Shown here piece after piece: positions 33,501-42,436 of a stretch of DNA of 64,000 bases; the first letter of the stretch is position 1; each line of letters starts with the position of its first letter. The notes under the pieces were generated by a model, which saw nothing but the letters and a program-made list of their open reading frames with translations, searched no databases and was not told the DNA's origin. The translations under genes and the position numbers were made by a program. Origin of the DNA: Salinisphaera sp040361255 (GTDB taxonomy: Bacteria; Pseudomonadota; Gammaproteobacteria; Nevskiales; Salinisphaeraceae); assembly GCF_040361255.1 (NCBI RefSeq), contig NZ_APNG01000005.1:124001-188000 (forward strand), read 5' to 3'.

Positions 33501-35381
33501 GGCGATGTGTTCGGCAACGGCATGCTGCTTTCCGAGCAGATCAAGCTGGTCGCCGCCTTCAACCATATGCATATCTTCATCGATCCGAACCCGGATCCAG
33601 CGGTAAGTTTTGCCGAACGCAAGCGCCTGTTCGAGTTGCCGCGCTCGGCCTGGAGCGACTACGACAGCACGCTCATTTCGCCCGGCGGTGGCGTGTTCGA
33701 TCGCAGCGCCAAGACCATCGAACTCTCCGAGGAGGCGCGTGCGGCCCTGGATATCGATGCAGCGCGCCTGAGTCCGCTGGAACTGATCAACCGCATCCTC
33801 AAGGCGCCGGTGGATCTGCTCTGGAACGGCGGCATCGGTACCTATGTGAAGGCGCGCACCGAATCCCATGCCAAGGTCGGCGATCGGGCCAACGATGGCC
33901 TGCGCGTGAACGGGCGCGATTTGCGTTGTGCCGCGGTCGGCGAGGGCGGCAATCTGGGCCTGACCCAGGCCGGGCGTATTGAATATGCGCTGGCTGGCGG
34001 GCGGCTGAATACCGACGCCATCGACAATTCCGGCGGTGTGGATTCCTCCGATCTGGAAGTCAATATCAAGATCGCGCTCGGCACGGTCGAGGCCGGCGGC
34101 GCGCTCACCCGTGAGGATCGCAATACATTACTGGCCTCGATGACGCCGGACGTGATCGATCTGGTGCTGACCACCAACTATCTGCAGACCCAGCAGATCA
34201 GCCTCATGGAGGCCGAGGGGCTCACCCGCTTCGACGAACAGGTGAGCTTCATGCGTGCGCTCGAGCGCGAAGGCCGTCTTGACCGGCGCCTGGAACGCCT
34301 GCCTGACGACGAAACCATCGAAGAGCGTGCCCGCAATCGTCAGGGGCTGACGCGCCCGGAACTGGCCGTGCTCATTTCCTATAGCAAGATCGCGCTGGCT
34401 GATGGCGTGCTCGCCAGCGAATTGCCGGACGATCCCTGGTTCGCCCATCTGCTGGAAGCTGGCTTCCCGTCGGCCATGGTCGAACAGTTCCCGGACGCGG
34501 TGTTGAACCACCGCCTCAAGCGCGAACTCATCACCACGCTGATCACCAACCAGATGGTCGATCGCCTGGGTATCGCCACGGCCCACCGGCTGCCGGCCGG
34601 GTTCGGCGCACGTATGGATGCAGCCGTGCGTGCCTATGTGCTGGCCGATGCCTGGCTGGGCGGCGAAGCGCTGTTTACCGATATCGAGGCGCTGGATAAT
34701 CAGTTGCCCACCGAGCATCAGTACGCGTTGCACAAGATCGTGATCGGCCTGCTCAAGCACGCGATGAGCTGGTGGCTGGGCACGCCCGGTATCCAGGGCG
34801 ATCTGTCGTCATTGGTCGAACGCTATCAGCAGGACGCCCAGCGGCTGTTGGCGCGTCTGCCCGACTATCTGGTCGGCGGCTATGCCGAGCGTTGGCAGGC
34901 CGATCGCAGCGCCTGGGTCGAAGCCGGCCTGGACGACGACTTTGCCTGCCGGATCGCCAGCGCGGATGCCGGCGGCGGCATCATGGACGTGGTATCGCTG
35001 GCGGATGAACGCGGGCGCGATGTCGAATCGGTTGCCGCGCTGTATTTCGCGGTCGGCGACGCGCTGTCGGTGCACTGGCTGCAGGGCGCGATCCATGCCT
35101 TGCCGGCAGACGGGCGCTGGGCCGCGCTGGCGCGAACCAGCCTGCGTGGCGACAGCTACCGCATTCATCAGCAGATCGTCGCCCAGGTGCTCGATTTCGC
35201 CGGCGACGATCCGCTCACCGAATGGCGTGAAACCCATGCCCGTACGCTGGCCTTTATCGCGGCGCGCATGGACGAGCTCAAGGCCATCGATCAGCCGGCG
35301 CATGCCCATCTGACCGTGGCCGTACGCGACATGGCCCGGCTGGCGACCGCCCAGCCCACCAGTCTGGGCGGCGCGGCCTGA
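30594..35381 (+). CDS. gdhB: Large NAD-specific glutamate dehydrogenase
   Basis: 1595 residues, the size of the 180-kDa-class bacterial enzyme (EC 1.4.1.2), which converts glutamate to 2-oxoglutarate and ammonia. The N-terminal half carries regulatory ACT-like regions. The catalytic domain in the second half has HLRGGKVARGGLRWSDRRED with KAQMVKNAVIVPVGAKGGFV following, and the NAD-binding stretch VGIGDMAGDVFGNGM. The start ATG 30594 follows GGCGGG. A start at 30555 would add 13 poorly supported residues. It stands alone on its strand. A nitrogen-catabolic role next to the amide cluster fits, but a common operon is not suggested. Confidence 0.95.
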   Translation: MSTIATIVADVRARANGFEPAERRDLLLRFVDAWFEGITLDELAARSVEALYTAVCDQFELLCQPRRKQDIAVLTRALDASEGACDTALLVLADDMSFIVDTVSMAVREAGADIDWMMHPILRVTRDSAGVPTDIRSASDSAEHGDEESLLRLEFAAPAGLDRDALVERVHRNLGDLARVVGDWQAMRRQLQKVVAELDTVPSGMDIDECEQTQAFLRWLADDHFTLLGYRQREVQIGEDDTDTMVDMPGTSLGLLREDRQDIDPDGYVAPAAALDKYSQSPRIVVVAKANRRSWIHHAETMDVIAIKRMDDMGNVIGAHRFLGLFSGEAYAMSPRQIPLLRQKVRDVAARAALRPRSHSAKSLRYILETFPRDELFQSSEDELYNTVMGILGMRETERLRLFMRRDRYARFHSCLVYVPRERYTVRLRAQIQAELERSLHGRAQESDAQFLRGALVRIHYQIAIEAETVDTPDARTLEQTLIAATRAWPDRFAAVAEARGQVMPAYARAFDSAYRGRFTAQTAVDDATLLSTVQAGGAPVLRVVGVDGHTVQLKLYGSGEETPLSATMPILENFGLSVHTQRPYRVERAGQDRQWIHEYEADHPDAQALMENGCGENVAEAFTDVMSGAAENDGLNRLIVAAGFTPRQVVLVRTITRYLLQTELPFSPDYIQQQLAGHADLVERFVRLFEARFEPGQAGADDAQQQTEIDQLLDDVASLDADRVLRAFHGVVQATLRTNYYQRDTQGAFKPYVSIKLDPAVMPELPRPLPMFETFVYAPEVEGVHLRGGKVARGGLRWSDRREDFRTEVLGLMKAQMVKNAVIVPVGAKGGFVVKNAPADESRELRQARGIACYKIFIRGLLDITDNRVGQAIEAPKDVVRRDGDDPYLVVAADKGTATFSDIANGLSQAYGFWLDDAFASGGSAGYDHKAMGITARGAWEGVKRHFREMGRDIQREPFTVVGIGDMAGDVFGNGMLLSEQIKLVAAFNHMHIFIDPNPDPAVSFAERKRLFELPRSAWSDYDSTLISPGGGVFDRSAKTIELSEEARAALDIDAARLSPLELINRILKAPVDLLWNGGIGTYVKARTESHAKVGDRANDGLRVNGRDLRCAAVGEGGNLGLTQAGRIEYALAGGRLNTDAIDNSGGVDSSDLEVNIKIALGTVEAGGALTREDRNTLLASMTPDVIDLVLTTNYLQTQQISLMEAEGLTRFDEQVSFMRALEREGRLDRRLERLPDDETIEERARNRQGLTRPELAVLISYSKIALADGVLASELPDDPWFAHLLEAGFPSAMVEQFPDAVLNHRLKRELITTLITNQMVDRLGIATAHRLPAGFGARMDAAVRAYVLADAWLGGEALFTDIEALDNQLPTEHQYALHKIVIGLLKHAMSWWLGTPGIQGDLSSLVERYQQDAQRLLARLPDYLVGGYAERWQADRSAWVEAGLDDDFACRIASADAGGGIMDVVSLADERGRDVESVAALYFAVGDALSVHWLQGAIHALPADGRWAALARTSLRGDSYRIHQQIVAQVLDFAGDDPLTEWRETHARTLAFIAARMDELKAIDQPAHAHLTVAVRDMARLATAQPTSLGGAA

Positions 35382-35392
35382 ACGACAACGCG

Positions 35393-35417
35393 CCGCCGGT
35401 GCACGGCTCACCGGCGG
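35393..35417 (+). terminator. Hairpin after the glutamate dehydrogenase gene
   Basis: A nine-base perfect stem (CCGCCGGTG at 35393-35401, complement to 35417) with a seven-base loop begins about ten bases after the gdhB stop. There is no T run, so termination is uncertain. It covers the GTG at 35399, which argues against that codon as the next gene's start. Confidence 0.4.
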
Positions 35418-35431
35418 GTACGCGATCGCGC

Positions 35432-36529
35432 ATGGCCGGTGCGTTGATGCCGGGTGCAATGCTCGTGTTCGCCGCGGTGGGCTTTGGTGTGCAGTTTGTG
35501 CTGTCGCCCTCGGCCCCGGGTTTCAGCAGCTTCAATGCCCTGCACTTCGAGATCAACTATCTCGAGCACGGCTTTGTTCGACGCGCGCTCGTGGGCACGC
35601 TCTTTCAGGCCGTACCCGAGGCCGCGCGCACGCCGGCGATCGTGGTTTTCGGCTGGGTGGTCATCGCCGTGCTGGCCGGGCTCGTGACCCGGCTGCTGTA
35701 CGTGCTGCGCAGACGTATGGATCGTGACCAGTTCCGCCTGCTGGCCGTTTTGTGGATCGCCGCGCCGTGGACGTTCATGAACCTCGGCTACGATTTCGCC
35801 CGCCTCGATCAGCTCAATCTGTTGTTGCTCGCGCTGAGTCTGTATCTGGTCTATCGAAACCGCATCGTCTGGCTCACGGTCGTGAGCGTGGCCGGCCTGC
35901 TCATCCACGAGGCCTATCTGTTTTATGGTCTGATACCGGTCCTGGCCCATGCCTGGGTGCGTTATCGGCCCGTCTCGTTAGCCACGGCCGTGGTCCGATT
36001 GGCATGGCCGGTCGCCGCGGGGCTTGCAACGCTTGTCACGATTGCGCTGGCCGGGCGCTATGAACCCGGCCGCGCGGCGCTGATCGACAGCCTGGGCACG
36101 CGCCTGGCCGATCCGAACCACAACGCCCTCAATGTCTGGCTACGCAGCGGGCTCGACAACCCGCACTATGTACTCGCACGACTCGACCAGGGCCTGTTCG
36201 GCGCGGCCGAGCTGCTGGTGATGGCCGCCCTGGTGTTAGCCGCCGTAGCCGTGGTGATCGGCTTTGCCCGTACCAACGGGCGCAGCGCCGACCCGTTCAT
36301 CCTGTCGCCGCTGGCCGTGTTGCCCCTGTTCTGTTTCGGTATCGACTATGCGCGCTGGATGGGACTGATCGCCATTCTGAGCCTGACGGTCGTGACCACA
36401 CGTCTGCTCGATGGCGGGTTCGGCCAATCCCGGCCGCTGAGCGCGCGTCATACCGGGCTCGCGTTGCTGGGGATGGCGCTTGCCGGGCCGCTGGGCAGCG
36501 TCCATCTGTTGCCGTTATGGGGCGATTAA
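35432..36529 (+). CDS. Polytopic membrane protein of unknown function
   Basis: 365 residues with about nine hydrophobic segments (AMLVFAAVGFGVQFVLSP, AIVVFGWVVIAVLAGLVTRL, LAVLWIAAPWTFMNLGY, LNLLLLALSLYLVY). The FEINYLEHGFVRRALVG and NLGYDFARLDQLNLL regions recur in bacterial membrane proteins with glycosyltransferase-C-like topology, but no Asp/Glu catalytic motif is recognisable to me. The start is uncertain: GTG 35399 gives 376 residues but lies inside a hairpin, so ATG 35432 is preferred, although it has no clear ribosome site. It converges with the AraC gene at 36580. Confidence 0.6.
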   Translation: MAGALMPGAMLVFAAVGFGVQFVLSPSAPGFSSFNALHFEINYLEHGFVRRALVGTLFQAVPEAARTPAIVVFGWVVIAVLAGLVTRLLYVLRRRMDRDQFRLLAVLWIAAPWTFMNLGYDFARLDQLNLLLLALSLYLVYRNRIVWLTVVSVAGLLIHEAYLFYGLIPVLAHAWVRYRPVSLATAVVRLAWPVAAGLATLVTIALAGRYEPGRAALIDSLGTRLADPNHNALNVWLRSGLDNPHYVLARLDQGLFGAAELLVMAALVLAAVAVVIGFARTNGRSADPFILSPLAVLPLFCFGIDYARWMGLIAILSLTVVTTRLLDGGFGQSRPLSARHTGLALLGMALAGPLGSVHLLPLWGD

Positions 36530-36579
36530 TTGCGTATCTAGACGGTTTTCACGGGTTAGGCGAGCCGTCGTGGGTCGCG

Positions 36580-37590
36580 CTAAGCAGGATCTGACTGCCG
36601 ATAGCGCTGTCGCCGCCAGGCCAGCGGCGTGGTCGCGGTCCAGCGTTTGAAGGCACGTTGGAAAGCGCTTTGTTCGGAAAAACCGAGCCGGTGGCTGATA
36701 TCGCCGACCGACAGTCCGGCATCGCCGAGATAGCGCAGGGCCAGCGTATGGCGCGCCGCGTCGAGGCTTTTGCGAAAGCTGGTGTCGCGGCTGTTGAGCC
36801 GCTGCTGGAGCGTACGTTCGTTGATCTGCAGGGCTGCGGCGGCATCGGCCAGGGTAGGGGCGGGCATGCCGAGGCTGGCCAGCAGCCAGTTCTGTAGTTG
36901 GTCGACGATGTCCTGCGATGCGACCCGGCGCGCGCTCTGGTCGATTTCGGCGCTCATATAAGCGGTCAGCTGGGCATCGGCGCCGCGCAGGGGCAATGCC
37001 AGTAGCGCGGCATCGAAACAGATACGCGAGGCGCTACAGCCAAAGTGCACGTCGCAGCCGAAGAAGTGGCGATAAATCGCCGGATCGCCCTGGGCGCGAT
37101 GTTCGAATTCGACCCGCAGGGGCGAGGCGTCGTGCCCGCTTGCCCAGCGCGCGAAATTGAGCCAGGCCGCAAAGGCTTCTTCGAGCACGGCGGGCATGAC
37201 CGGGCGCGGGCCGTGCCATTCGATCGCCACGTCGTCTGTGCGTTCGACGAAGCGCCCCTCGCCGATGGCATTGACCAGATGCGCAAAGCGCGCCTGATAG
37301 GCCAATGCTTCGCCCAGGGTTGCGCAATGACGCAACAAAAATCCCAGCCGCCCCCAGCGGCCTGGCTGCGCGTCCATACCGAATTCCAGTCCGATCAATG
37401 GATTATGCAGCCGGGCGATGCCTGCCCATAACAGCTGTTCGTAATACGCGGCATCGATACAACGCTGGGGCAGCACCAGCGCGGCCGGCTCCAGGCCGCA
37501 GGCATGCAGCAACGCGGCCCGTTCGAGCCCCGCGTTTTCCAAATGATCGAGCAGCGCGCTGACCAGTGAAACCGCGACGGTGGCGTGCAT
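36580..37590 (-). CDS. AraC-family regulator with OruR/ArgR-type N-domain
   Basis: 336 residues from ATG 37590 (344 if 37614 is used). The N-terminal 200 residues resemble the ligand domain of the ArgR/OruR group (SALLDHLENAGLERAALLHA, LIGLEFGMDAQPGRWGRLGF). The C-terminal two helix-turn-helix units are seen in AAALQINERTLQQRLNSR and in GDISHRLGFSEQSAFQRAF. It is divergent from the flavoenzyme gene at 37711 with 120 bases between, so it probably controls the 37711-42415 operon in response to a glycerol- or lipid-derived effector. Confidence 0.88.
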   Translation of the reverse strand: MHATVAVSLVSALLDHLENAGLERAALLHACGLEPAALVLPQRCIDAAYYEQLLWAGIARLHNPLIGLEFGMDAQPGRWGRLGFLLRHCATLGEALAYQARFAHLVNAIGEGRFVERTDDVAIEWHGPRPVMPAVLEEAFAAWLNFARWASGHDASPLRVEFEHRAQGDPAIYRHFFGCDVHFGCSASRICFDAALLALPLRGADAQLTAYMSAEIDQSARRVASQDIVDQLQNWLLASLGMPAPTLADAAAALQINERTLQQRLNSRDTSFRKSLDAARHTLALRYLGDAGLSVGDISHRLGFSEQSAFQRAFKRWTATTPLAWRRQRYRQSDPA

Positions 37591-37642
37591 CGGCGAACTA
37601 GGGGCTATACGCAAAGCCTATTATTCAACCAGGATGGCGTCT

Positions 37643-37663
37643 GGGGTCAATTTTTTTGACTCC
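37643..37663. promoter_or_regulatory. Candidate operator in the AraC/flavoenzyme intergenic region
   Basis: An inverted repeat GGGGTCAA-N5-TTGACTCC (7 of 8 pairs match) around an all-T centre sits midway between the divergent starts. It suits binding of a regulator, most simply the AraC protein, but could also be a promoter element for the 37711 gene. Confidence 0.4.
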
Positions 37664-37710
37664 AAGATTCGCTAATTTCGTCCTATCAACAGCATAGGAA
37701 TACCAAGCGC

Positions 37711-39306
37711 ATGCGGCGATGGAACGGCTGGGGCGACGATACGATCGACAGGAAGCTGCCGGCCACGGCGCGCGCGTTTCTGGAGTCGCGGCTGGGCCGG
37801 GGCGATGCGCTGCCCGATGAAAGTCTGGCGAACGCCTGTGCCCAGGTGCCCGAGTCGCGCGTCGATGCGTTGCCGGGGTTCGATCGGTCCGCCGAGGCCC
37901 GGCTACGCCATGCGCATGGCCAAAGTTTTGCCGATTGGGCTGCGCTTCGGCATGGACATGTCGGCCCCTTTCCGGATGCGGTGGCGTCGCCTGCAACCCA
38001 TGAACAGACCCGGGCAGCGCTGGATGCCGCGCGCAGGGCCGGGGCGGTGGTCATCCCCTATGGTGGTGGCACCAGCGTGGTCGGCCACTTGAAGGTGATC
38101 GACGACGGCCGGCCGGTAGTCAGCGTGGATATGAGTGCCTGTGCGCGTCTGCTCGATCTCGATGTGCACGATCGTATTGCGCGTATCGGCGCGGGTGCTG
38201 CCGGGCCGGTGGTCGAAGCCCAGTTGCGTGCGCAGGGTTTTGTGCTCGGCCACTATCCGCAGTCGTTCGACTATTCCACGCTCGGCGGGTGGGTCGTCAC
38301 CCGTTCGGCCGGCCAGCAGTCGCGCCGTTACGGGCGTATCGAGCGTTTGTTGCACGGCGCACGCCTGGCCTGCCCGAATACGGATTTCGAGGTCGGCGGC
38401 CAGGTGGCTTCATCGGCCGGGCCGGATCTTCGCGAACTGGTGCTCGGTAGCGAAGGCCGGCTGGGTATCGTGACCGAGGCGACAGTGCATATCACCCCGA
38501 TCGCCGAGCGCGAATCCCTTCATGCCGTGTTCTTTGCCGACTGGCAGGCCGCGCTCGCGGCAGCCCGCGCGATGACGCAGGCTGGGTTGCCCGTATCGAT
38601 GCTGCGCGTATCCAACGAAGAGGAAACCGATACCCAGCTGCGTATTGCGGGCCACGAATCGGCCATCGCCTGGCTGCGCCGTTATTTGAACGTGCGTGGT
38701 ATCGGCGATCGGCCGGCCATGATGATGCTTGGCATCACCGGCAGCCGGCGCGACACGCGCCGCCTACGCGCGGATGCGCTGGCCCTGGCCCGCCATGCGG
38801 GTGGGGTGCACGTGGGCACGGCCATGGGCCGCGTCTGGGCGAAAAACCGGTTTGCCGGGGCCTATCTGCGTAATGGGCTGTGGGATGCCGGTTTTGCGGT
38901 CGACACCATGGAAACAGCCGTGCCCTGGTCGCGGGCGACTGCGACCATGACTGCGATGCAGCAGGCGGCCCATCTGGCGCTGCAGGCTTTCGATGAGCGC
39001 GCGCTCGCCTTCGCCCATCTGTCGCATGTCTATGGGGCGGGCTGCAGTATCTACATGACCGTGGTCTGGCGGCGTGGGCGCGATTACGCGACCGACATGG
39101 CGCGCTGGCGCGCACTCAAGCAGGCCGTGAGCGAGGCGATCGTCGCCTGTGGCGGCACGATCAGCCATCAGCACGGCGTGGGTTTCGACCACGCGCGGTA
39201 TCTGGGCGCTGAGAAGGGCGAGGCGGGCCTGGGCCTGATCCGCGCTGCGCTCGCCGAGCTCGACCCACAGGGCATGATGAACCCGCACAAACTCGTTTCG
39301 AGGTAG
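37711..39306 (+). CDS. FAD-dependent alkyldihydroxyacetonephosphate-synthase-like oxidase
   Basis: 531 residues, VAO/GlcD flavin fold. FAD-binding GGGTSVVGH with VVSVDMSACARLLDLD after it, GSEGRLGIVTEATVHI, and the C-terminal ISHQHGVGFDHARYLG. This His-x-His-Gly-x-Gly end and HLSHVYGAGCSIYMTV are characteristic of the AGPS/D-lactate-dehydrogenase-like branch. In eukaryotes and myxobacteria AGPS swaps the acyl chain of acyl-DHAP for a fatty alcohol (ether lipids); many bacterial homologues have unknown substrates. The adjacent GlpD-like enzyme and FGGY kinase point to a glycerol/DHAP-phosphate context. Eight bases separate it from the next gene. The start ATG 37711 lies 120 bases from the AraC start. 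Confidence 0.82.
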   Translation: MRRWNGWGDDTIDRKLPATARAFLESRLGRGDALPDESLANACAQVPESRVDALPGFDRSAEARLRHAHGQSFADWAALRHGHVGPFPDAVASPATHEQTRAALDAARRAGAVVIPYGGGTSVVGHLKVIDDGRPVVSVDMSACARLLDLDVHDRIARIGAGAAGPVVEAQLRAQGFVLGHYPQSFDYSTLGGWVVTRSAGQQSRRYGRIERLLHGARLACPNTDFEVGGQVASSAGPDLRELVLGSEGRLGIVTEATVHITPIAERESLHAVFFADWQAALAAARAMTQAGLPVSMLRVSNEEETDTQLRIAGHESAIAWLRRYLNVRGIGDRPAMMMLGITGSRRDTRRLRADALALARHAGGVHVGTAMGRVWAKNRFAGAYLRNGLWDAGFAVDTMETAVPWSRATATMTAMQQAAHLALQAFDERALAFAHLSHVYGAGCSIYMTVVWRRGRDYATDMARWRALKQAVSEAIVACGGTISHQHGVGFDHARYLGAEKGEAGLGLIRAALAELDPQGMMNPHKLVSR

Positions 39307-39314
39307 GCAGGCCT

Positions 39315-40853
39315 ATGTGGAGCCAGCACTGGCGATCGGATTTCGAAACCGCCGCCGAGCAGTCATTCGATGTACTCGTGATCGGCGGCGGTATCACCGG
39401 CGCCGGGGTGGCGCTGGAAGCCGCTCGTGCCGGCCTGCGCGTGGCACTGATCGAGCAGAACGACTTTGCGTCGGGCACATCGAGCTGGTCGTCCAAGCTC
39501 GTGCACGGCGGGCTGCGCTATCTGGCCAGCGGCGACTGGCGGCTCACCCGTGAATCGGTGCAGGAACGCCAGCGCCTGATGCACGATCTGCCGGGGCTCG
39601 TGTCGCCGCTGGATTTCATGCTGCCGGTCTATGCGCATGACAAGCCGGGCCGCTGGGCGCTGTATGCCGCGCTGGGCGTCTACGATCTGATGGCGCACAA
39701 GCGCTATTCGCACTACATGAAGCCGGCCGCGTTCTGTAGCCATATGCCGTATCTGAACAGCGACGGCCTCAGGGGCGGCTTCGTGTATCGGGACGCGCTC
39801 ACCGACGACGTACGCCTGACCCTGCGCGTGCTCATCGAAGCACGCGCGCATGGGGCGCTGGCAGCCAACTATGTGCGCGCCGACGAATTGCTGTTCGAGG
39901 CCGATACCGTGGTCGGCGCGCGGGTCAGTGATCGCGAAACCGGGCAGTGCTTCGATATTCGTGCAGGCGTGGTGGTCAATGCGACCGGGCCCTGGAGCGA
40001 TCGCCTGCGTGCCCAGGTCGATGGCCCGGCCCAGCTGCGGCCGCTGCGCGGTTCGCATTTTGTCTTCCCGTTTCACGTGCTGCCGGTGGCCCGCGCGATC
40101 ACGCTGTTTCACCCTACCGATCGGCGGCCGTTGTTCGCCATTCCCTGGCAGGGGGCGACCGTGTTCGGTACCACCGATCTCGATCACGACCAGTCGATGG
40201 ACGAGGCGCCGCGCATGAGCGCGGCCGAGTCCGATTATCTGATCGAAGCGGCACGCCATTATTTTCCCGGCCGCGATATAAAGGCAGCCGATGCGCTCTC
40301 CAGTTTCGCGGGTGTGCGCCCGATCGTGCGCGGCGCGCCGGGCGCCTCGGCGTCCGAGGAATCGCGCGAATCGGCGATCGAGCGCGAGAAAGGGTTGATC
40401 ACCGTCACCGGCGGCAAGCTCACCACTTTTCGCGTAACCGCCAACGATGTGCTCGAACAGGTAGGCGTCGCACTCGGCCGGCGCTTCGTGCGTAATGAAA
40501 AGGCCCCCATCATTCACGGCGTGCAGGGTGGCGAACACGCCCGTGGCGCGGTGCGGCACGGGCCGGAATTTGTGCAGATGGCCTCTCGGCCCGACGACGA
40601 CACGCGCCTGGGTACGACCGACTACCGCTGGCGCGAACTGCGCTATGCGCTGGCGCACGAAGCGGTGGTTCATCTCGATGACCTGTTGCTGCGTCGCACC
40701 CGGGCCGGGCTGTTGCTCGCCGAGGGCGGGCTGGCCGAACTGCCGGCTCTGGAATCGCTGGTGCGCGACACGCTCGGCTGGGACGCAACGCGCTGGAATA
40801 CGGAAGTCGAGCGCTATCTTGCGCACTGGCAACAGGTGCACGCGCCAGCATGA
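39315..40853 (+). CDS. glpD: Glycerol-3-phosphate dehydrogenase (FAD, GlpD-like)
   Basis: 512 residues. The N-terminal FAD site VIGGGITGAGVALEAARAGL, then FASGTSSWSSKLVHGGLRYL, the GlpD active-site region, then FGTTDLDHDQ and GVRPIVRGA followed by TVTGGKLTTFR, all diagnostic of respiratory GlpD (EC 1.1.5.3), which passes electrons to quinone. The Ser/Lys/His contacts of the family are visible. It may act on an alkyl- or other-substituted glycerol phosphate rather than on the central pathway, because it is locked between the AGPS-like and FGGY genes. The stop overlaps the next ATG (ATGA, 40850-40853). Confidence 0.92.
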   Translation: MWSQHWRSDFETAAEQSFDVLVIGGGITGAGVALEAARAGLRVALIEQNDFASGTSSWSSKLVHGGLRYLASGDWRLTRESVQERQRLMHDLPGLVSPLDFMLPVYAHDKPGRWALYAALGVYDLMAHKRYSHYMKPAAFCSHMPYLNSDGLRGGFVYRDALTDDVRLTLRVLIEARAHGALAANYVRADELLFEADTVVGARVSDRETGQCFDIRAGVVVNATGPWSDRLRAQVDGPAQLRPLRGSHFVFPFHVLPVARAITLFHPTDRRPLFAIPWQGATVFGTTDLDHDQSMDEAPRMSAAESDYLIEAARHYFPGRDIKAADALSSFAGVRPIVRGAPGASASEESRESAIEREKGLITVTGGKLTTFRVTANDVLEQVGVALGRRFVRNEKAPIIHGVQGGEHARGAVRHGPEFVQMASRPDDDTRLGTTDYRWRELRYALAHEAVVHLDDLLLRRTRAGLLLAEGGLAELPALESLVRDTLGWDATRWNTEVERYLAHWQQVHAPA

Positions 40854-42415
40854 GCACGCGCGACCGGCTGCTGGCGATCGATGTCGGCACCCAGAGCGTG
40901 CGCGCGCTGGTATTCGATCGCCACGGCACACTGCATGCCCGCATACAGAGTCACATCGAGCCCCCGTATCATGCCCCCGAGCCGGGCTATGCCGAACAGC
41001 AGGCGTCGGTGTTCTGGGATGCGATCGTGGCGGCGTGCAAGGCCCTGCACCGCGAACATCCCGACATGGGCGCGCGTATTGCCGGCATGGCGTTGACCGC
41101 ACAACGCGCGACCAGCGTATTTCTGGATGCCGATGACCAGCCCATCGGACCGGCGATTTCCTGGCTCGACCAACGCCGGGCGACCGAAGTGCCGGCCCTG
41201 CCGCGGCTGTGGCGAACCTTATTTGCCGTGCTGGGGCTGACCGGCACGATCGACAGCTTTCAGCGTGCTGCCCCCGCCAACTGGCGCGCCGCCCACACGC
41301 CCGAGGCGCATCGACGAACCCGCCGCGCCGTGCTGCTATCGGGCTATCTGGTGCATCGGTTGACCGGCGTCTGGCGCGACAGCGTGAGTGCCCAGGTCGG
41401 CTATCTGCCGTTCGACTACAAACGCCGCCGTTGGGCATCGCGCTTCGACTGGAAATGGCGGGCGGTGGCGATCGCACGTGATCAATTGCCGGAACTGGTC
41501 GAGCCGGGCGAACCGCTGGGCATGCTCACCGACGGGGCGGCACGTGCGTTGGGCCTGGCGCCGGGGCTGGGCGTATTCAGCGCCGGTGCGGACAAGGCCT
41601 GCGAGGTGCTCGGCTGTGGCGCAATCGATGCGCAGACAGCCTGCGTATCGCTGGGCACCACGGCCACGATCAATACCTGCCGCTCTGTCTATCGGGAGGT
41701 CACACGCTTCGTGCCGGCCTACCCGGCAGCAGTGCCGGGCTATTTCACCGACGAGATCCAGATCTATCGCGGTTTCTGGCTGGTGTCGTGGTTCAAGCAG
41801 GAATTCGCGCTGGACACCGTGGATGCCGCCGCGCGCGAACAGCGCGCCGCCGAGGCCCTGCTCGACGAGCGCATCGCGCCGATCGGCCCCGGCAGCGATG
41901 GCCTGGTGGTATTGCCGACCTGGTCGCCCGGCGTGCGTATACCCGGCCCGGAAGCACGGGGCGCGATTATCGGCTTTACCGATACCCACACCCGGGCCCA
42001 TGTCTATCGCGCCATCCTCGAAGGCCTGGCATTCGCCCTGCGCGAAGGCCGCGAGCGTATCGAAAAACGTACCCACGGCCCGATCACCTGCCTGCGGGTG
42101 TCCGGCGGTGGCTCCCAGTCCGATCAGGCGATGCAGATTCTGGCCGATGTATTCGGCCTGCCGGCCGAGCGCGCGCATACGCATGAAACCAGTGGGCTGG
42201 GTGCGGCGATCAATACGGCCGTGGGCCTGGGCTGGTATGCCGACCATGCGGCCGCGGTCCAGGCGATGGTGCATGCGGGCGCGCATTTCGTGCCCAATCC
42301 GCTCGCGATCGCGGCCTACGACACGATCTATCGCGATGTCTTTCGCGGGCTGTACGCGCGTTTGAAACCGGTCTTCTGTCGGATTCGAACGACCTTCGGT
42401 ACGCAGGCGGATTAA
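40850..42415 (+). CDS. FGGY-family carbohydrate kinase
   Basis: 521 residues. N-terminal AIDVGTQSVRALVFD phosphate motif, SWLDQRR, and the C-terminal ATP site RVSGGGSQSDQAMQILADVF with GLGAAINTAVGLG. The closest-known groups are glycerol, xylulose and gluconate kinases, but the SGGGSQSD form and the IDSFQRAAPANW stretch do not settle which. With GlpD in the same operon a glycerol-like polyol is likely. It would supply the phosphorylated substrate for the enzyme at 39315. Converges with the GT-C-like gene at 42437. Confidence 0.88.
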   Translation: MSTRDRLLAIDVGTQSVRALVFDRHGTLHARIQSHIEPPYHAPEPGYAEQQASVFWDAIVAACKALHREHPDMGARIAGMALTAQRATSVFLDADDQPIGPAISWLDQRRATEVPALPRLWRTLFAVLGLTGTIDSFQRAAPANWRAAHTPEAHRRTRRAVLLSGYLVHRLTGVWRDSVSAQVGYLPFDYKRRRWASRFDWKWRAVAIARDQLPELVEPGEPLGMLTDGAARALGLAPGLGVFSAGADKACEVLGCGAIDAQTACVSLGTTATINTCRSVYREVTRFVPAYPAAVPGYFTDEIQIYRGFWLVSWFKQEFALDTVDAAAREQRAAEALLDERIAPIGPGSDGLVVLPTWSPGVRIPGPEARGAIIGFTDTHTRAHVYRAILEGLAFALREGRERIEKRTHGPITCLRVSGGGSQSDQAMQILADVFGLPAERAHTHETSGLGAAINTAVGLGWYADHAAAVQAMVHAGAHFVPNPLAIAAYDTIYRDVFRGLYARLKPVFCRIRTTFGTQAD

Positions 42416-42436
42416 GGCCGCGAGCGCTGGGGCGGG

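Noticed and set aside
30420..33869. Minus-strand open frame of over 1100 codons opposite the glutamate dehydrogenase
   Set aside because: It is a composition shadow of a GC-rich gene: it runs antisense through regions where the plus frame has clear GDH motifs, has no family features and is His/Arg/Gln-rich.
39363..41477. 704-codon minus-strand frame opposite glpD and the FGGY kinase
   Set aside because: Antisense shadow of two well-defined enzymes with overlapping coupled starts; low-complexity Arg/Pro content.
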